Assembly (NCBI GenBank): GCA_022072455.1
Contig: JAJVHY010000031.1
Coordinates: forward strand, 21,661-85,660
Reading direction: 5' to 3'
Source: Verrucomicrobiia bacterium
GTDB lineage: Bacteria; Verrucomicrobiota; Verrucomicrobiia; Palsa-1439
DNA: 64,000 bases
The notes under the pieces were generated by a model. It was not told the DNA's origin. It was given only the letters and a program-made list of their open reading frames with translations, and did no database searches. Positions 26,182 to 33,306 of this stretch are shown here, piece after piece. The translations under genes and the position numbers were made by a program. Within the stretch, counting starts at the first letter, position 1. Each line of letters begins with the position of its first letter.

Positions 26182-27183
26182 ATGTGTCTCAAACGTGTCA
26201 TATTATTGGCAATTGCTGTCGCCGTAGGTCACGGGGTCGGTCCGCTCGGGCTGGCGCAGGGCGAAATTGCGATCGGGATGCCGCGCCAAAAGGTGCTCGA
26301 AACACTTGGCGAGCCCATCGGGAAACTTCGCGAAGGCAGTCAGGAGTTGCTCGTCTATAAAACGATGGAAGTCCGTGTCCTCAGCAATCGCGTCGTGCAT
26401 GTCAATCATCTCAACGAGACGTTGCTTCCGACCAGCCCGGCACCGATACCGAAATCAGCCCCACCCCCGCCACCAGCCGGAGTCGCCAGTCCAGCAGCCG
26501 TGGCAGACGCGGTGCCGACTGAAACTCCGCCCGAGCCGGTGGTCAGAGTTCCGGCACCGGCGTTCGCCCAATTATTCGCCGGCCAAGCCGAAAAATATCG
26601 GGGCATCCAATTCACAACCGGCCGGAAGGTTTTCCTCATCGTCGGTCTCATCTTCGGTCTTGCCGGTTTCGCTGTGGCGCTGGGCGCGTCCATATGGTTT
26701 CTGATCCGGGCGTTTCTGGTCCACGTTGGGTGGGGCTTGGCCTGCCTGTTTTTGCCGCTGGCGCAACTTGTTTTTCTCTGTTGCCATTGGCGCGAGGGCC
26801 GCAAGCCTTTCTTCGTGAGTCTGGCCGGCTTGGCGGGCGCGATGGTGGGAATCGCGGTGGCGCTGGGCTTGGGCGTGATGCCGGCAGTGGCGGGTGCGAA
26901 GTCGCCATCGGCTGCGGGAATCCCGGCTGGCTCGCTGGCCAACGAGATTTTAATCCGCGATGCGCTGCCAACAGCCCTGCTCTTTGCCGGCGGATTGGGC
27001 TGCGCAGCTCCCCAGGGGATTCAACGCGTTGAAGTGCTTCGCCAACCTGAAGGACCAAGCAATGGCATGCGCTGGGAAGAACGCTGGTTCATCAGTGGCT
27101 GCGGGAAGGAATTGCCCGTCGACCTCGTCTTTCAAGAAGACGGTCGCGGCGGCGCATCCTTCGAAGTTCGCGCTCCGAAATAA
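26182..27183 (+). CDS. membrane protein of unknown function with SmpA/OmlA-like N-terminus
   Basis: A 333-residue protein starting MCLKRVILLAIAVAVGHGVG (signal peptide), preceded by a GGGGAA box. Residues about 28-75 (IAIGMPRQKVLETLGEPIGK then ELLVYKTMEVRV) resemble the BamE/SmpA beta-alpha fold, whose hallmark is a G-M-x-x-x-x-V-x-x-x-L-G-x-P pattern. A proline-rich linker follows (about 85-125). Three hydrophobic segments come next (about 150-245) and a C-terminal soluble tail (VEVLRQPEGPSNG, SGCGKELPVDLVF). No enzyme motif was found. The fold assignment is an inference from pattern only. Confidence 0.72.
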   Translation: MCLKRVILLAIAVAVGHGVGPLGLAQGEIAIGMPRQKVLETLGEPIGKLREGSQELLVYKTMEVRVLSNRVVHVNHLNETLLPTSPAPIPKSAPPPPPAGVASPAAVADAVPTETPPEPVVRVPAPAFAQLFAGQAEKYRGIQFTTGRKVFLIVGLIFGLAGFAVALGASIWFLIRAFLVHVGWGLACLFLPLAQLVFLCCHWREGRKPFFVSLAGLAGAMVGIAVALGLGVMPAVAGAKSPSAAGIPAGSLANEILIRDALPTALLFAGGLGCAAPQGIQRVEVLRQPEGPSNGMRWEERWFISGCGKELPVDLVFQEDGRGGASFEVRAPK

Positions 27184-27208
27184 CTAGCCCAGCCCGGTTT
27201 AGCCCGGT

Positions 27209-27550
27209 CTATCGGCGCCCGAAGCTGACGTTGGGCGCCGGCGCAGGATGATCTGAGCAGGCGGCATTGGTGGGGACATCCACTGCGGTATTGCTGGGTT
27301 TGACGTAACCGTTTTTGATGAGCCACGCTTCGACTTCGTCGCCGCTGACGTCGGCCACAATCTTGCCGTCAATGTCGAGGGTCGGCTGGAGCGGCTGGCC
27401 GCTCTTTTGGATCATCTCTTGATAGTCGTCGGCGTTGTTGATGATGTCGCGGTCTTCGTAGGCGAGGTTGTACTTCTTGAGCACAGCCCGAACGCCGTTG
27501 CTCCAGCCGCACGAAGGTTTCATGTACGCAATAATTTTGGGTTGGTTCAT
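27209..27550 (-). CDS. glutaredoxin-family protein (monothiol-like, CGWS)
   Basis: A 113-residue protein with a thioredoxin fold: KIIAYMKPSCGWSNGVRAVL, where the active-site Cys is followed by GWS rather than a second Cys, giving a monothiol-type site. Then YEDRDIINN, GQPLQPTLDIDGK (cis-Pro in the T-P-like loop replaced by Q-P-T) and VSGDEVEAWL. A C-terminal 25-residue tail without homology carries another Cys. It is the reverse-strand partner of a second glutaredoxin gene on the other side of serA. Role in redox control or iron-sulphur transfer is inference. Confidence 0.8.
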   Translation of the reverse strand: MNQPKIIAYMKPSCGWSNGVRAVLKKYNLAYEDRDIINNADDYQEMIQKSGQPLQPTLDIDGKIVADVSGDEVEAWLIKNGYVKPSNTAVDVPTNAACSDHPAPAPNVSFGRR

Positions 27551-27612
27551 AGTTGTCTCACGCTCCACGTTTCTTATGCTCCAAGGTGGACACGAATGCA
27601 AGGGACTCGCGA

Positions 27613-29184
27613 TTACAGCTTCGCGATTTTGACATCCAAGATGTCTTGATCCTTGCGGATTTCGGCCAACACAGCTTCGGTCGGCGCGCTGTCGAGGTTG
27701 AGGACAGTCAGCGCCTTGCCGCCGAGTTTGTCGCGTCCAAGGGACATGCCGGCAATGTTGATGCCGTGTTTGCCCATGATGGTCCCGATCCAGCCGACGA
27801 TCCCGGGGCGGTCGGTGTTGGTCATCAGGAACACGACGCCGGTCGGAATGGCTTCGACGGGCATGTCGTTGATCCGCACGATGCGCGGGTTGTTGAGCGA
27901 ACCATAGAATGTGCCGGCCACACTATGGCCATCAGCGCGGACAGTGATGAGTTCGGTGTAGTCTTCCGACTCGGCCGTTTTGATTTCCTCGACACGCAAG
28001 CCGAGGTTGCCGGCGACGACGGGGGCGTTGACGTAATTGATTTCCGCGCCCTGGGCTTTGCTGAGGAGGCCGATGAGAATCGCACGTTGAATGGGATTCG
28101 TTTCCCACTCCGCCGCTTTGCCGAGAAACTCGACGGTGACGCGTTCGAGGCGGGCCGGGGCCAGTTGCGCGACTAACCGGCCCAGCGTTTCACCGAAGGC
28201 GAGGACTGGGCGGAGTTTCGCCAGGACTTTGGCGTCGATACTTGGCATGTTGACGGCGTTGCGGACGGTCCCGCCGGCCAGAACGTCGGCGACTTGTTCG
28301 GCGACTTCGGTGCCGACGGATTCCTGAGCTTCAGTAGTGGAGGCCCCGAGGTGCGGCGTGAGCACGACGTTGGTGAGACCGAGTAACGGTGAGTCTTTCG
28401 GCGGCTCGCTCTCGTAGACGTCGAGAGCGGCGCCGGCAACTTGACCGGACTTGAGTGCTTCGTGAAGATCAGCTTCCACAATCAGGCCGCCCCGGGCACA
28501 ATTGATGAGCCGGACACCTTTTTTCATTTTGGCGATGGCCGCTTTGTTGATCATGCCGCGGGTTTGATCGGTCATGGGCACGTGGATGGTGATGAAGTCG
28601 GCCTGCGGATAAATCTGGTCGAGCTCGCAGACTTCGACCTGCAACGCTTTCGCGCGGCTGAGGCTGAGAAACGGATCGTACACGAGGACGCGCATGCCGA
28701 ACGCGATGGCGCGGCGGGCGACTTCGCCGCCGATGCGCCCCATGCCGATGATGCCAAGCGTTTTGTTGTAGAGTTCGACACCCTCAAAGGATTTGCGATC
28801 CCATTTGCCGGCAATCATGGTGGCGTGCGCTTGGGGGATTTTCCGTGCAAGCGCCATCATCATCGAAAAGGTGTGCTCGCACGTCGAGATCGTGTTGCCG
28901 CCGGGCGTGTTCATGACAATGATGCCCCGCCGGGTGGCGGCTTCCACATCCACATTGTCCACACCAACGCCGGCGCGCCCGACGACGCGGAGTTTTTTGG
29001 CGGCGGCGATAACTTTAGCGTTCACCTTCGTCTGGCTGCGGACGATGAGCGCGTCGTAGTCACCGATGATTTGGAGGAGCGCGTCCTCTTTCAAGCCGGT
29101 GTTGACGTCCACTTGGAAGGCCGGGTTCGCGCGGAGGAGTTCGACGCCTTTGTCAGAAATGGGATCGGAGACAAGAATTTTCAT
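27613..29184 (-). CDS. serA: D-3-phosphoglycerate dehydrogenase
   Basis: A 523-residue enzyme for the first step of serine synthesis (3-phosphoglycerate to phosphohydroxypyruvate). It has the long form: a catalytic and NAD-binding domain (GRAGVGVDNVDVEAATRRGI, GIIGMGRIGGEVARRA, VRLINCARGG, PHLGASTTEAQESV), an allosteric substrate-binding domain (about 315-445) and a C-terminal ACT domain (VVFLMTNTDRPGIVGWIG, INIAGMSLGRD). All catalytic blocks appear intact. A promoter was not clearly identified in the 60-base gap to the divergent glutaredoxin gene. Confidence 0.96.
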   Translation of the reverse strand: MKILVSDPISDKGVELLRANPAFQVDVNTGLKEDALLQIIGDYDALIVRSQTKVNAKVIAAAKKLRVVGRAGVGVDNVDVEAATRRGIIVMNTPGGNTISTCEHTFSMMMALARKIPQAHATMIAGKWDRKSFEGVELYNKTLGIIGMGRIGGEVARRAIAFGMRVLVYDPFLSLSRAKALQVEVCELDQIYPQADFITIHVPMTDQTRGMINKAAIAKMKKGVRLINCARGGLIVEADLHEALKSGQVAGAALDVYESEPPKDSPLLGLTNVVLTPHLGASTTEAQESVGTEVAEQVADVLAGGTVRNAVNMPSIDAKVLAKLRPVLAFGETLGRLVAQLAPARLERVTVEFLGKAAEWETNPIQRAILIGLLSKAQGAEINYVNAPVVAGNLGLRVEEIKTAESEDYTELITVRADGHSVAGTFYGSLNNPRIVRINDMPVEAIPTGVVFLMTNTDRPGIVGWIGTIMGKHGINIAGMSLGRDKLGGKALTVLNLDSAPTEAVLAEIRKDQDILDVKIAKL

Positions 29185-29243
29185 GGATTGCTTTTGGTGG
29201 ACAATTTGCGATGTTCGACGGCGTTCGACAAGAACAAATCATT

Positions 29244-29480
29244 ATGCAAATCAAACTTTATTCCCGGCAACTTTGCGGCTGGTGTCAGGATGCCAAGGCG
29301 TATCTGAAGGAACACAACCTGCCGTTTGCGGAAGTGGATGTGGGACGGGACCGCGCGGCCTACGATGAAATGATCAAACTCTCCGGCCAGTCACTCGTGC
29401 CGACCATCGTCATTGATGGCAAGGTGTTGGCGGATTTTGACACCGGCCAGTTGGAGCAGTTTCTCGCGCAACTGAAGTAG
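29244..29480 (+). CDS. glutaredoxin (CGWC)
   Basis: A 78-residue protein, a typical NrdH/Grx3-size glutaredoxin: IKLYSRQLCGWCQDAKAYLK with a dithiol CGWC site, FAEVDVGRDRAAYDEMI, and SLVPTIVIDGKVLADFD, which includes the cis-Pro after V. An ATG 11 codons upstream is also in frame, but the start at 29244 matches the family. It is divergent from serA. Confidence 0.88.
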   Translation: MQIKLYSRQLCGWCQDAKAYLKEHNLPFAEVDVGRDRAAYDEMIKLSGQSLVPTIVIDGKVLADFDTGQLEQFLAQLK

Positions 29481-29505
29481 CGCGGCGGGCGCCGGCAAAT
29501 CAGAT

Positions 29506-29533
29506 TGACTTCTGGCTTCCTGCCGTAGAGTAT
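29506..29533 (+). promoter_or_regulatory. candidate promoter of a short transcript
   Basis: A -35 TTGACT (29506-29511), 16-base spacer and -10 GAGTAT (29528-29533) lie upstream of the 8-bp microsatellite. A strong intrinsic terminator follows at 29707-29739. Together these would give a transcript of about 200 bases with no convincing gene. The -10 match is only moderate. Confidence 0.35.
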
Positions 29534-29567
29534 TCGCGTTGGTCTATGGAGAAGATTCTGAGTATCC

Positions 29568-29638
29568 GGCGCAACGGCGCAACGGCGCAACGGCGCAACG
29601 GCGCAACGGCGCAACGGCGCAACGGCGCAACGGCGCAA
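29568..29638. repeat. microsatellite, unit GGCGCAAC, about 8.9 copies
   Basis: Eight perfect tandem copies of the 8-bp unit GGCGCAAC (29568-29631) plus seven bases of a ninth. As 8 is not a multiple of 3, the array cannot be a coding repeat in a fixed frame: copy-number change would shift any frame through it. It lies between a candidate promoter and a terminator and may be a slippage-prone site. Confidence 0.9.
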
Positions 29639-29706
29639 TCCCGACATCAGACCGGACAACGCCACGCGACTAGACGCGCGGGACTAACTCTCTCCCGGTT
29701 GCATCC

Positions 29707-29739
29707 ACGGCTGCCCATTTCGGCAGCCGTTTTTGTTTT
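29707..29739 (+). terminator. intrinsic terminator
   Basis: A 9-bp perfect stem ACGGCTGCC (29707-29715) and GGCAGCCGT (29722-29730) with a 6-base loop, followed by TTTTGTTTT. It lies about 230 bases after the glutaredoxin gene, directly before the palindromic repeat array. Confidence 0.8.
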
Positions 29740-29761
29740 CCGCCGGCAATTCCCTTCTAAG

Positions 29762-30013
29762 CCGGGAATGATTTTTCTGAACCCGACAGGAACATTCCCG
29801 GACCTTCCGGGAAGATTCCCGAGTCGTTGGGAAGGCTGCCGGGCCAGCCGGGAACATTCCCAAATCGTCCGGGAATGTTCGCGGACCACTGGGAAGGCTG
29901 CCAAACCGTCCGGAAACATTCCCGCTTCAACCGGGAACGTTCCTACACCGCCGGGAATGCTCCCAAACCATCCGGGAACGTTTCCGGATCATCCGGGAAT
30001 GCCCCAATTAAGC
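29762..30013. repeat. array of about twelve imperfect 20-21 bp palindromic units
   Basis: Units begin at about 29762, 29786, 29807, 29827, 29848, 29869, 29889, 29910, 29931, 29951, 29972 and 29993. The consensus is CCGGGAAcgTTCCC followed by 6 to 7 variable bases. The core GGGAA-NN-TTCCC is a palindrome in most units; several keep it exactly (for example 29848 and 29931, nearly) while others are degenerate. Spacing is 20 or 21 bases with one of 24, close to two helical turns. The region from 29481 to 30084 holds no convincing gene; an open frame through the array has an unnatural composition. The array lies directly upstream of the gene at 30085. A cooperative protein-binding array or a structured RNA leader are the two readings considered. 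Confidence 0.8.
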
Positions 30014-30040
30014 CAAAAACTGTCCAAAACCACCAAAACG

Positions 30041-30055
30041 GGGGTTTATAACCCC
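30041..30055. promoter_or_regulatory. small inverted repeat before the 30085 gene
   Basis: GGGGTT-TAT-AACCCC, a 6-bp perfect stem with a 3-base loop, lies between the palindromic array and a strong GAGGAGG ribosome-binding site (about 30071-30077) for the gene at 30085. It could be an operator or a leader hairpin; there is no T-run. Confidence 0.4.
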
Positions 30056-30084
30056 TAAAACACAGTAAACGAGGAGGAAGCCAC

Positions 30085-30792
30085 ATGGCCCAGAAGAGTT
30101 ATCTGCCCAAACAGGAAACCAAACTCGGGGACTTTTTGAGTAATTACGGTCAGAAGATCCCGGTCCACGGACCGACCTGCGGTTTGACCCCCGCGGAGAT
30201 CGCGGACGCGCAGTTGTGGTGCGCCATCGGTCTGGCCACCATCGGCCTGCAAGATAGCGTCGCGATGTACGCCCAAGGCATCACCCGATTCAAGAAATCC
30301 GTCTTGTGGGCCACCGAACCAGTCGCCGCGTGGCCGAACCCGTTCGCCCTGCCGGCCGGCTTGCCGGCGTCCGTCATCGCCGGCGTGGTGCCGTTGCTGA
30401 CCTTGCAGATCGGCCGGCTCAAACGTCACGCCGGCTACACCAAGCAGATCGGCGAAGAACTCGGCACCGAAGGCCCGGACGTGCCGCTCCTGGCCGCGGC
30501 CGACGCGGCGGCGCTGAAACCGGTCTTGAAGCTCCGCCTCGATACCGGCGGTCATCCGTTGGTGCTCTGGAAGAAACAAGGCCTGACCGGCCTCGAACTC
30601 CTCGTGGACCGCGGCGACGGCAAAGGATTCGTCTTCCTGGCGCTGGACACCATTCCCGACTACCTCGACACGTTTGCGTTGCCGGCCGCCGGCACCAGCG
30701 CGGTCTGGATCTACAAAGGCATCTATCACCAAGGCGACGAACAAGTCGGCCAATGGAGCGACCCCGTCAAAATCAGCGTGATGGGTCAATAA
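30085..30792 (+). CDS. unrecognised protein downstream of the repeat array
   Basis: A 235-residue soluble protein, no signal peptide. The start has an excellent ribosome-binding site. The first 140 residues are helical and Ala/Leu-rich (GLTPAEIADAQLWCAIGLAT, SVIAGVVPLLTLQIGRLKRH), followed by a beta-rich C-terminal part of about 90 residues (LKLRLDTGGHPLVLWKKQ, LELLVDRGDGKGFVFLALDT, SAVWIYKGIYH, ending GQWSDPVKISVMGQ) that resembles a fibronectin-III-like domain. I do not recognise the family; by pattern it could be a structural or phage-derived protein, but this is not supported. It is followed by the hairpin elements and a second unknown gene. Confidence 0.75.
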   Translation: MAQKSYLPKQETKLGDFLSNYGQKIPVHGPTCGLTPAEIADAQLWCAIGLATIGLQDSVAMYAQGITRFKKSVLWATEPVAAWPNPFALPAGLPASVIAGVVPLLTLQIGRLKRHAGYTKQIGEELGTEGPDVPLLAAADAAALKPVLKLRLDTGGHPLVLWKKQGLTGLELLVDRGDGKGFVFLALDTIPDYLDTFALPAAGTSAVWIYKGIYHQGDEQVGQWSDPVKISVMGQ

Positions 30793-30805
30793 CCACACCG
30801 GGTGG

Positions 30806-30825
30806 GGCCGGCGTCCGCGCCGGCC
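30806..30825. repeat. GC-rich hairpin, possible half-copy of the double-hairpin family
   Basis: A perfect 8-bp stem GGCCGGCG (30806-30813) with CGCCGGCC (30818-30825) and a TCCG loop, 14 bases after the stop of the preceding gene. It resembles one half of the dispersed element and also would serve as a terminator stem, though no T-run follows. Confidence 0.55.
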
Positions 30826-30834
30826 TCAACTTAT

Positions 30835-30898
30835 TAGTAGAACGGGCGGCTCGCCCCTTTGCCCAATCGACTCAACGGGCGGGACGCCCGTTCTACTA
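30835..30898. repeat. dispersed double-hairpin element, copy 4
   Basis: A 64-bp element with 14-base inverted ends TAGTAGAACGGGCG (30835-30848) and CGCCCGTTCTACTA (30885-30898). Inside are two hairpins, GGGCG-GCT-CGCCC and GGGCG-GGA-CGCCC. It lies between the two unrecognised genes. Confidence 0.75.
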
Positions 30899-30916
30899 TT
30901 CAGATCACTCGATCCA

Positions 30917-31615
30917 ATGAAGAAAACCAAACATCGCAAGAAACTCCGGAGCCGGCAGACCCGGGCCCGGTTGTTCAACGCGCGGGCAACCCCGGTCATT
31001 CTCCCGCCCGGCCCGACGGTGGACGCCTACCGGATCGCCGGCTATGTGGACGGCCTCATTGGTGCGACGCCGGAGAGCGATCTGCTCAAGCCGCATTTTG
31101 ACTCTGGCCTCACATGGACTGACGGGAACAATCCCCAGCCCGGCGACTGGCTCTGGGGTGCCGGCGTGCGCGGCGGCCTCCCGTGGGACGGCACCTTCTA
31201 CCGGGACCTGACCCGGTATGCCGCGAGCGGTGCGCTCTTCTGGAGCGCCTACCTGAAGCCCGGTTCTGGGCCCGGCATCCAGAACGGTTTCTGGTTCAAT
31301 TTCGGTTCCGGCTGGAGTCATCTCGCCAACGACGATTTTTCCCAGCTCCTCACCGGCGCCTCGCAGCGGTTGTTTTGGGATGCCGGTGTAGTGGCGCCCG
31401 TCCCGGGCGCATCTGGCCCAGCCGGAGCCGCCGGGACGGCGGCCGCTACACCCGGCCACTGGAAGCTGGTGATCGAAGCCACCATGTTTGTCACGAACGC
31501 CGTGGTGAATGTCTGGACCGGTGCGAAGCCCTTCAGCCCCGACCCGACCGGTCAATACACGAGAATGACCGGCTGCGACCCGACCACGACGTTGACCGTG
31601 GAGGTCCACTCATGA
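30917..31615 (+). CDS. unrecognised protein carrying an in-frame repeat element
   Basis: A 232-residue protein, basic at the N-terminus (MKKTKHRKKLRSRQTRARLF), then a beta-rich, Trp- and Gly-rich body: LLKPHFDSGLTWTDGNN, GDWLWGAGVRGGLPW, GALFWSAYLKPG, FWFNFGSGWSHLANDDF, and HWKLVIEATMFVTNAVVNVW. No signal peptide and no family recognised. Residues about 157-178 (Ala/Gly/Pro-rich, VVAPVPGASGPAGAAGTAAA) are encoded by a copy of the dispersed double-hairpin element at 31387-31450, read in frame. It is 18 bases from element copy 4 and may be cotranscribed with the gene at 30085. Confidence 0.65.
   Translation: MKKTKHRKKLRSRQTRARLFNARATPVILPPGPTVDAYRIAGYVDGLIGATPESDLLKPHFDSGLTWTDGNNPQPGDWLWGAGVRGGLPWDGTFYRDLTRYAASGALFWSAYLKPGSGPGIQNGFWFNFGSGWSHLANDDFSQLLTGASQRLFWDAGVVAPVPGASGPAGAAGTAAATPGHWKLVIEATMFVTNAVVNVWTGAKPFSPDPTGQYTRMTGCDPTTTLTVEVHS
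31387..31450. repeat. dispersed double-hairpin element, copy 5, inside a reading frame
   Basis: Ends TGTAGTGGC (31387-31395) and GCCGCTACA (31442-31450) match in 8 of 9 positions as an inverted repeat, and the interior has two hairpins (GCCCG-TCC-CGGGC and GCCGCC-GGGAC-GGCGGC). The 64-bp element lies within the coding sequence of the 30917 gene and is translated as a low-complexity linker. Confidence 0.65.
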
Positions 31616-31640
31616 CCGGCATTATTCGCCTCCGTCTTGG

Positions 31641-31668
31641 TGTCATCCTGAGCCTGTCGAAGGATCTC
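31641..31668 (+). repeat. dispersed palindromic repeat, forward copy
   Basis: About 28 bases of the type TCATCCTGAGCCTGTCGAAGG, an imperfect palindrome of a kind met in many bacterial genomes. An inverted, slightly degenerate copy lies at 32762-32788, so the pair flanks the gene at 31779. The gap 31616-31778 holds no gene apart from this. Confidence 0.6.
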
Positions 31669-31778
31669 GGAATGCCGTGCTTGATTTTGGCTGGCAAGAG
31701 GCGACAATCCCCGGCAAGGGAGATTGGTTACGCGGCGATTTCGCCGGATGAACATACGCCCGGAGATAAGGAGAAAAT

Positions 31779-32666
31779 ATGCGCTGCCTAGTTAGAAACC
31801 AATTCACGGCTTTCGCAGTTTTGTTTGGCGTCTGGTTCTCCTGGCTCGGTGCGTGCGAAGGGGACACGAACAACCTCCAACAGGCCTTGCCATCGTTCTT
31901 TCAACGAAGCCAACTTCAGTCGGGCATTCTTGAGTATTCGCGCTTTCTTTCGAACTCCGCCAATGGTGAAGACAAGGAGAATGTGCGGGTGCTACTGGTC
32001 TTTGATGGAGATCGCTATTTTGAAAGGGCACAGTTTTCGCAGCCGCCTGACCAACCGAAGATGCCAAAGTATAAGATCTTCAACGGAATGATCACGATTG
32101 AGGGGCTTGGACCACCGGCTCAGGATTGGCGAATCTATCAGCAGCCGAAAGCACAGTCGGATTCAATCACGCGAATAACCTATGTTCAGGATGAGCCTTT
32201 GTTCATGCTCGATCTCATCCTATTCGGCCTTGGCAAAGACGGAGTTCCGTTCTCAACAGCGGAGATAGCTTCAACGGAGACGGCGGGAGAAACTTCGCGG
32301 TTATCGTTCGTAAGCCGCGATAAGAAGATCAAAGCAACTTGGTGGTGGCGCCAGGAGAAGGGCAGAAGTGTGCCATGGAAGTTTCGCGCGACCGGAGGTG
32401 ACGATCAACTCCAAATCGAATACCGGTACGCGGACTGGAAGCAGTACGCGGGGGATTTTTGGTTTCCCACGGTAACGATGGTTCAGAGACCTGAGAGTGA
32501 GAAGAAGGGAAAAGCTTTCGAAGAAAAGTATGTCGTCCAGAAGTTTCAACCGAACGTGCGGATTCACAGCCGATGGTTTCTTCCACAGTTTCCTGAGAAT
32601 GCACGAATTCGTGACGAGTCACTGTCGCCATCTTTGACAGATGGGCCCTTGGAACTCGGTAAGTGA
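31779..32666 (+). CDS. secreted protein of unknown function
   Basis: A 295-residue protein with a likely signal peptide (residues 1-26, LVRNQFTAFAVLFGVWFSWL), whose Cys after LGA could suggest a lipoprotein (LGAC). The start has a good AAGGAG box. The body has repeated beta-type motifs (VRVLLVFDGDRYFERAQF, IRIY-like WRIYQQPK, ATWWWRQEKG, LQIEYRYADWKQYAGDFWFP) resembling the outer-membrane lipoprotein sorting fold or DUF1571-like proteins; this is only a resemblance. Base composition is visibly less GC-rich than its neighbours, and it is framed by inverted repeats, so lateral acquisition is possible. Confidence 0.7.
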   Translation: MRCLVRNQFTAFAVLFGVWFSWLGACEGDTNNLQQALPSFFQRSQLQSGILEYSRFLSNSANGEDKENVRVLLVFDGDRYFERAQFSQPPDQPKMPKYKIFNGMITIEGLGPPAQDWRIYQQPKAQSDSITRITYVQDEPLFMLDLILFGLGKDGVPFSTAEIASTETAGETSRLSFVSRDKKIKATWWWRQEKGRSVPWKFRATGGDDQLQIEYRYADWKQYAGDFWFPTVTMVQRPESEKKGKAFEEKYVVQKFQPNVRIHSRWFLPQFPENARIRDESLSPSLTDGPLELGK

Positions 32667-32761
32667 GAGCCGCTGAATGCCGAGCCATGCTCACCCCCCG
32701 GCGCGGGCAGGAGGAGACGGACGACAGAATTACCGGACGAAAGCTCACGCGAAGGCGCGGA

Positions 32762-32788
32762 GAGATTCTTCGACAGGTCAGGATGACA
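32762..32788 (-). repeat. dispersed palindromic repeat, reverse copy, next to a second common repeat
   Basis: Inverted copy of the sequence at 31641-31668 (ATTCTTCGACAGGTCAGGAT). It is preceded by CTCACGCGAAGGCGCGGAG, a GC-rich motif of the kind found as dispersed repeats in other genomes. The gap 32667-32862 otherwise shows no gene and appears to be a mosaic of repeat remnants. Confidence 0.55.
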
Positions 32789-32862
32789 GGGGCACCGGAA
32801 TGAGAGGATGAACACAACCACGTCAATTCCGGCAAAACGGAGAAAGCACACGGAGCTAGGTT

Positions 32863-33306
32863 CTAACCTGTTAACCATTCGCGGCATGACCACGCAATCG
32901 CGTGGGTCGTAATGCACGCGCAGATGCCGGCCAGCAAATCGTCCACGACAATCCCCCACCCGCCGGGCAGTTTTTGGGATTGCCGGATGGGGAACGGTTT
33001 CCAGATGTCAAAGAGCCGGAAGGCAGCGAACCCGATCAGGATGTGCCACCAGACCGGCGCGATCCCGGCGAGGGCAATCGGCATCCCCACGATTTCATCG
33101 ATGACGACGCAGGATGGATCGGAATGGTTCAGTTGTTTCGCGGCGGCGCCGGCAATCCAGACGGCGACCAGAATGAGGATGGCGTGGTACGGCAGGTAGT
33201 CTTTCATCAGCCACCACAGACCGACGCCGAGAATTGAACCGAAGGTGCCGGGCGCTTTCGGGAGGTAACCGATGCCAAAGCCGGTCGCAAGGAACTTAAC
33301 CATCAT
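32863..33306 (-). CDS. pgpA: phosphatidylglycerophosphatase A
   Basis: A 147-residue membrane enzyme that removes the phosphate from phosphatidylglycerophosphate. Motifs are ATGFGIGYLPKAPGTFGS near the N-terminus, the acidic SCVVIDEIVGMPIAL, and RLFDIWKPFPI with GGWGIVVDDLLAGI. Three to four hydrophobic helices are present. The initiation site has two adjacent ATG codons (33306 and 33303). The gene overlaps the end of pgsA by 11 bases; together they make phosphatidylglycerol. Confidence 0.93.
   Translation of the reverse strand: MMVKFLATGFGIGYLPKAPGTFGSILGVGLWWLMKDYLPYHAILILVAVWIAGAAAKQLNHSDPSCVVIDEIVGMPIALAGIAPVWWHILIGFAAFRLFDIWKPFPIRQSQKLPGGWGIVVDDLLAGICACITTHAIAWSCREWLTG

Noticed and set aside
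29762..30013. CRISPR-like array
   Set aside because: Units of 20-21 bp have no constant repeat plus unique spacer structure, and no cas genes are near.
29546..30058. 170-codon plus-strand frame through the 8-bp microsatellite and the palindromic array
   Set aside because: It crosses a terminator, has biased Pro/Gly/Arg repeats and depends on the microsatellite length; spacing of 20 and 21 does not hold a heptapeptide frame.
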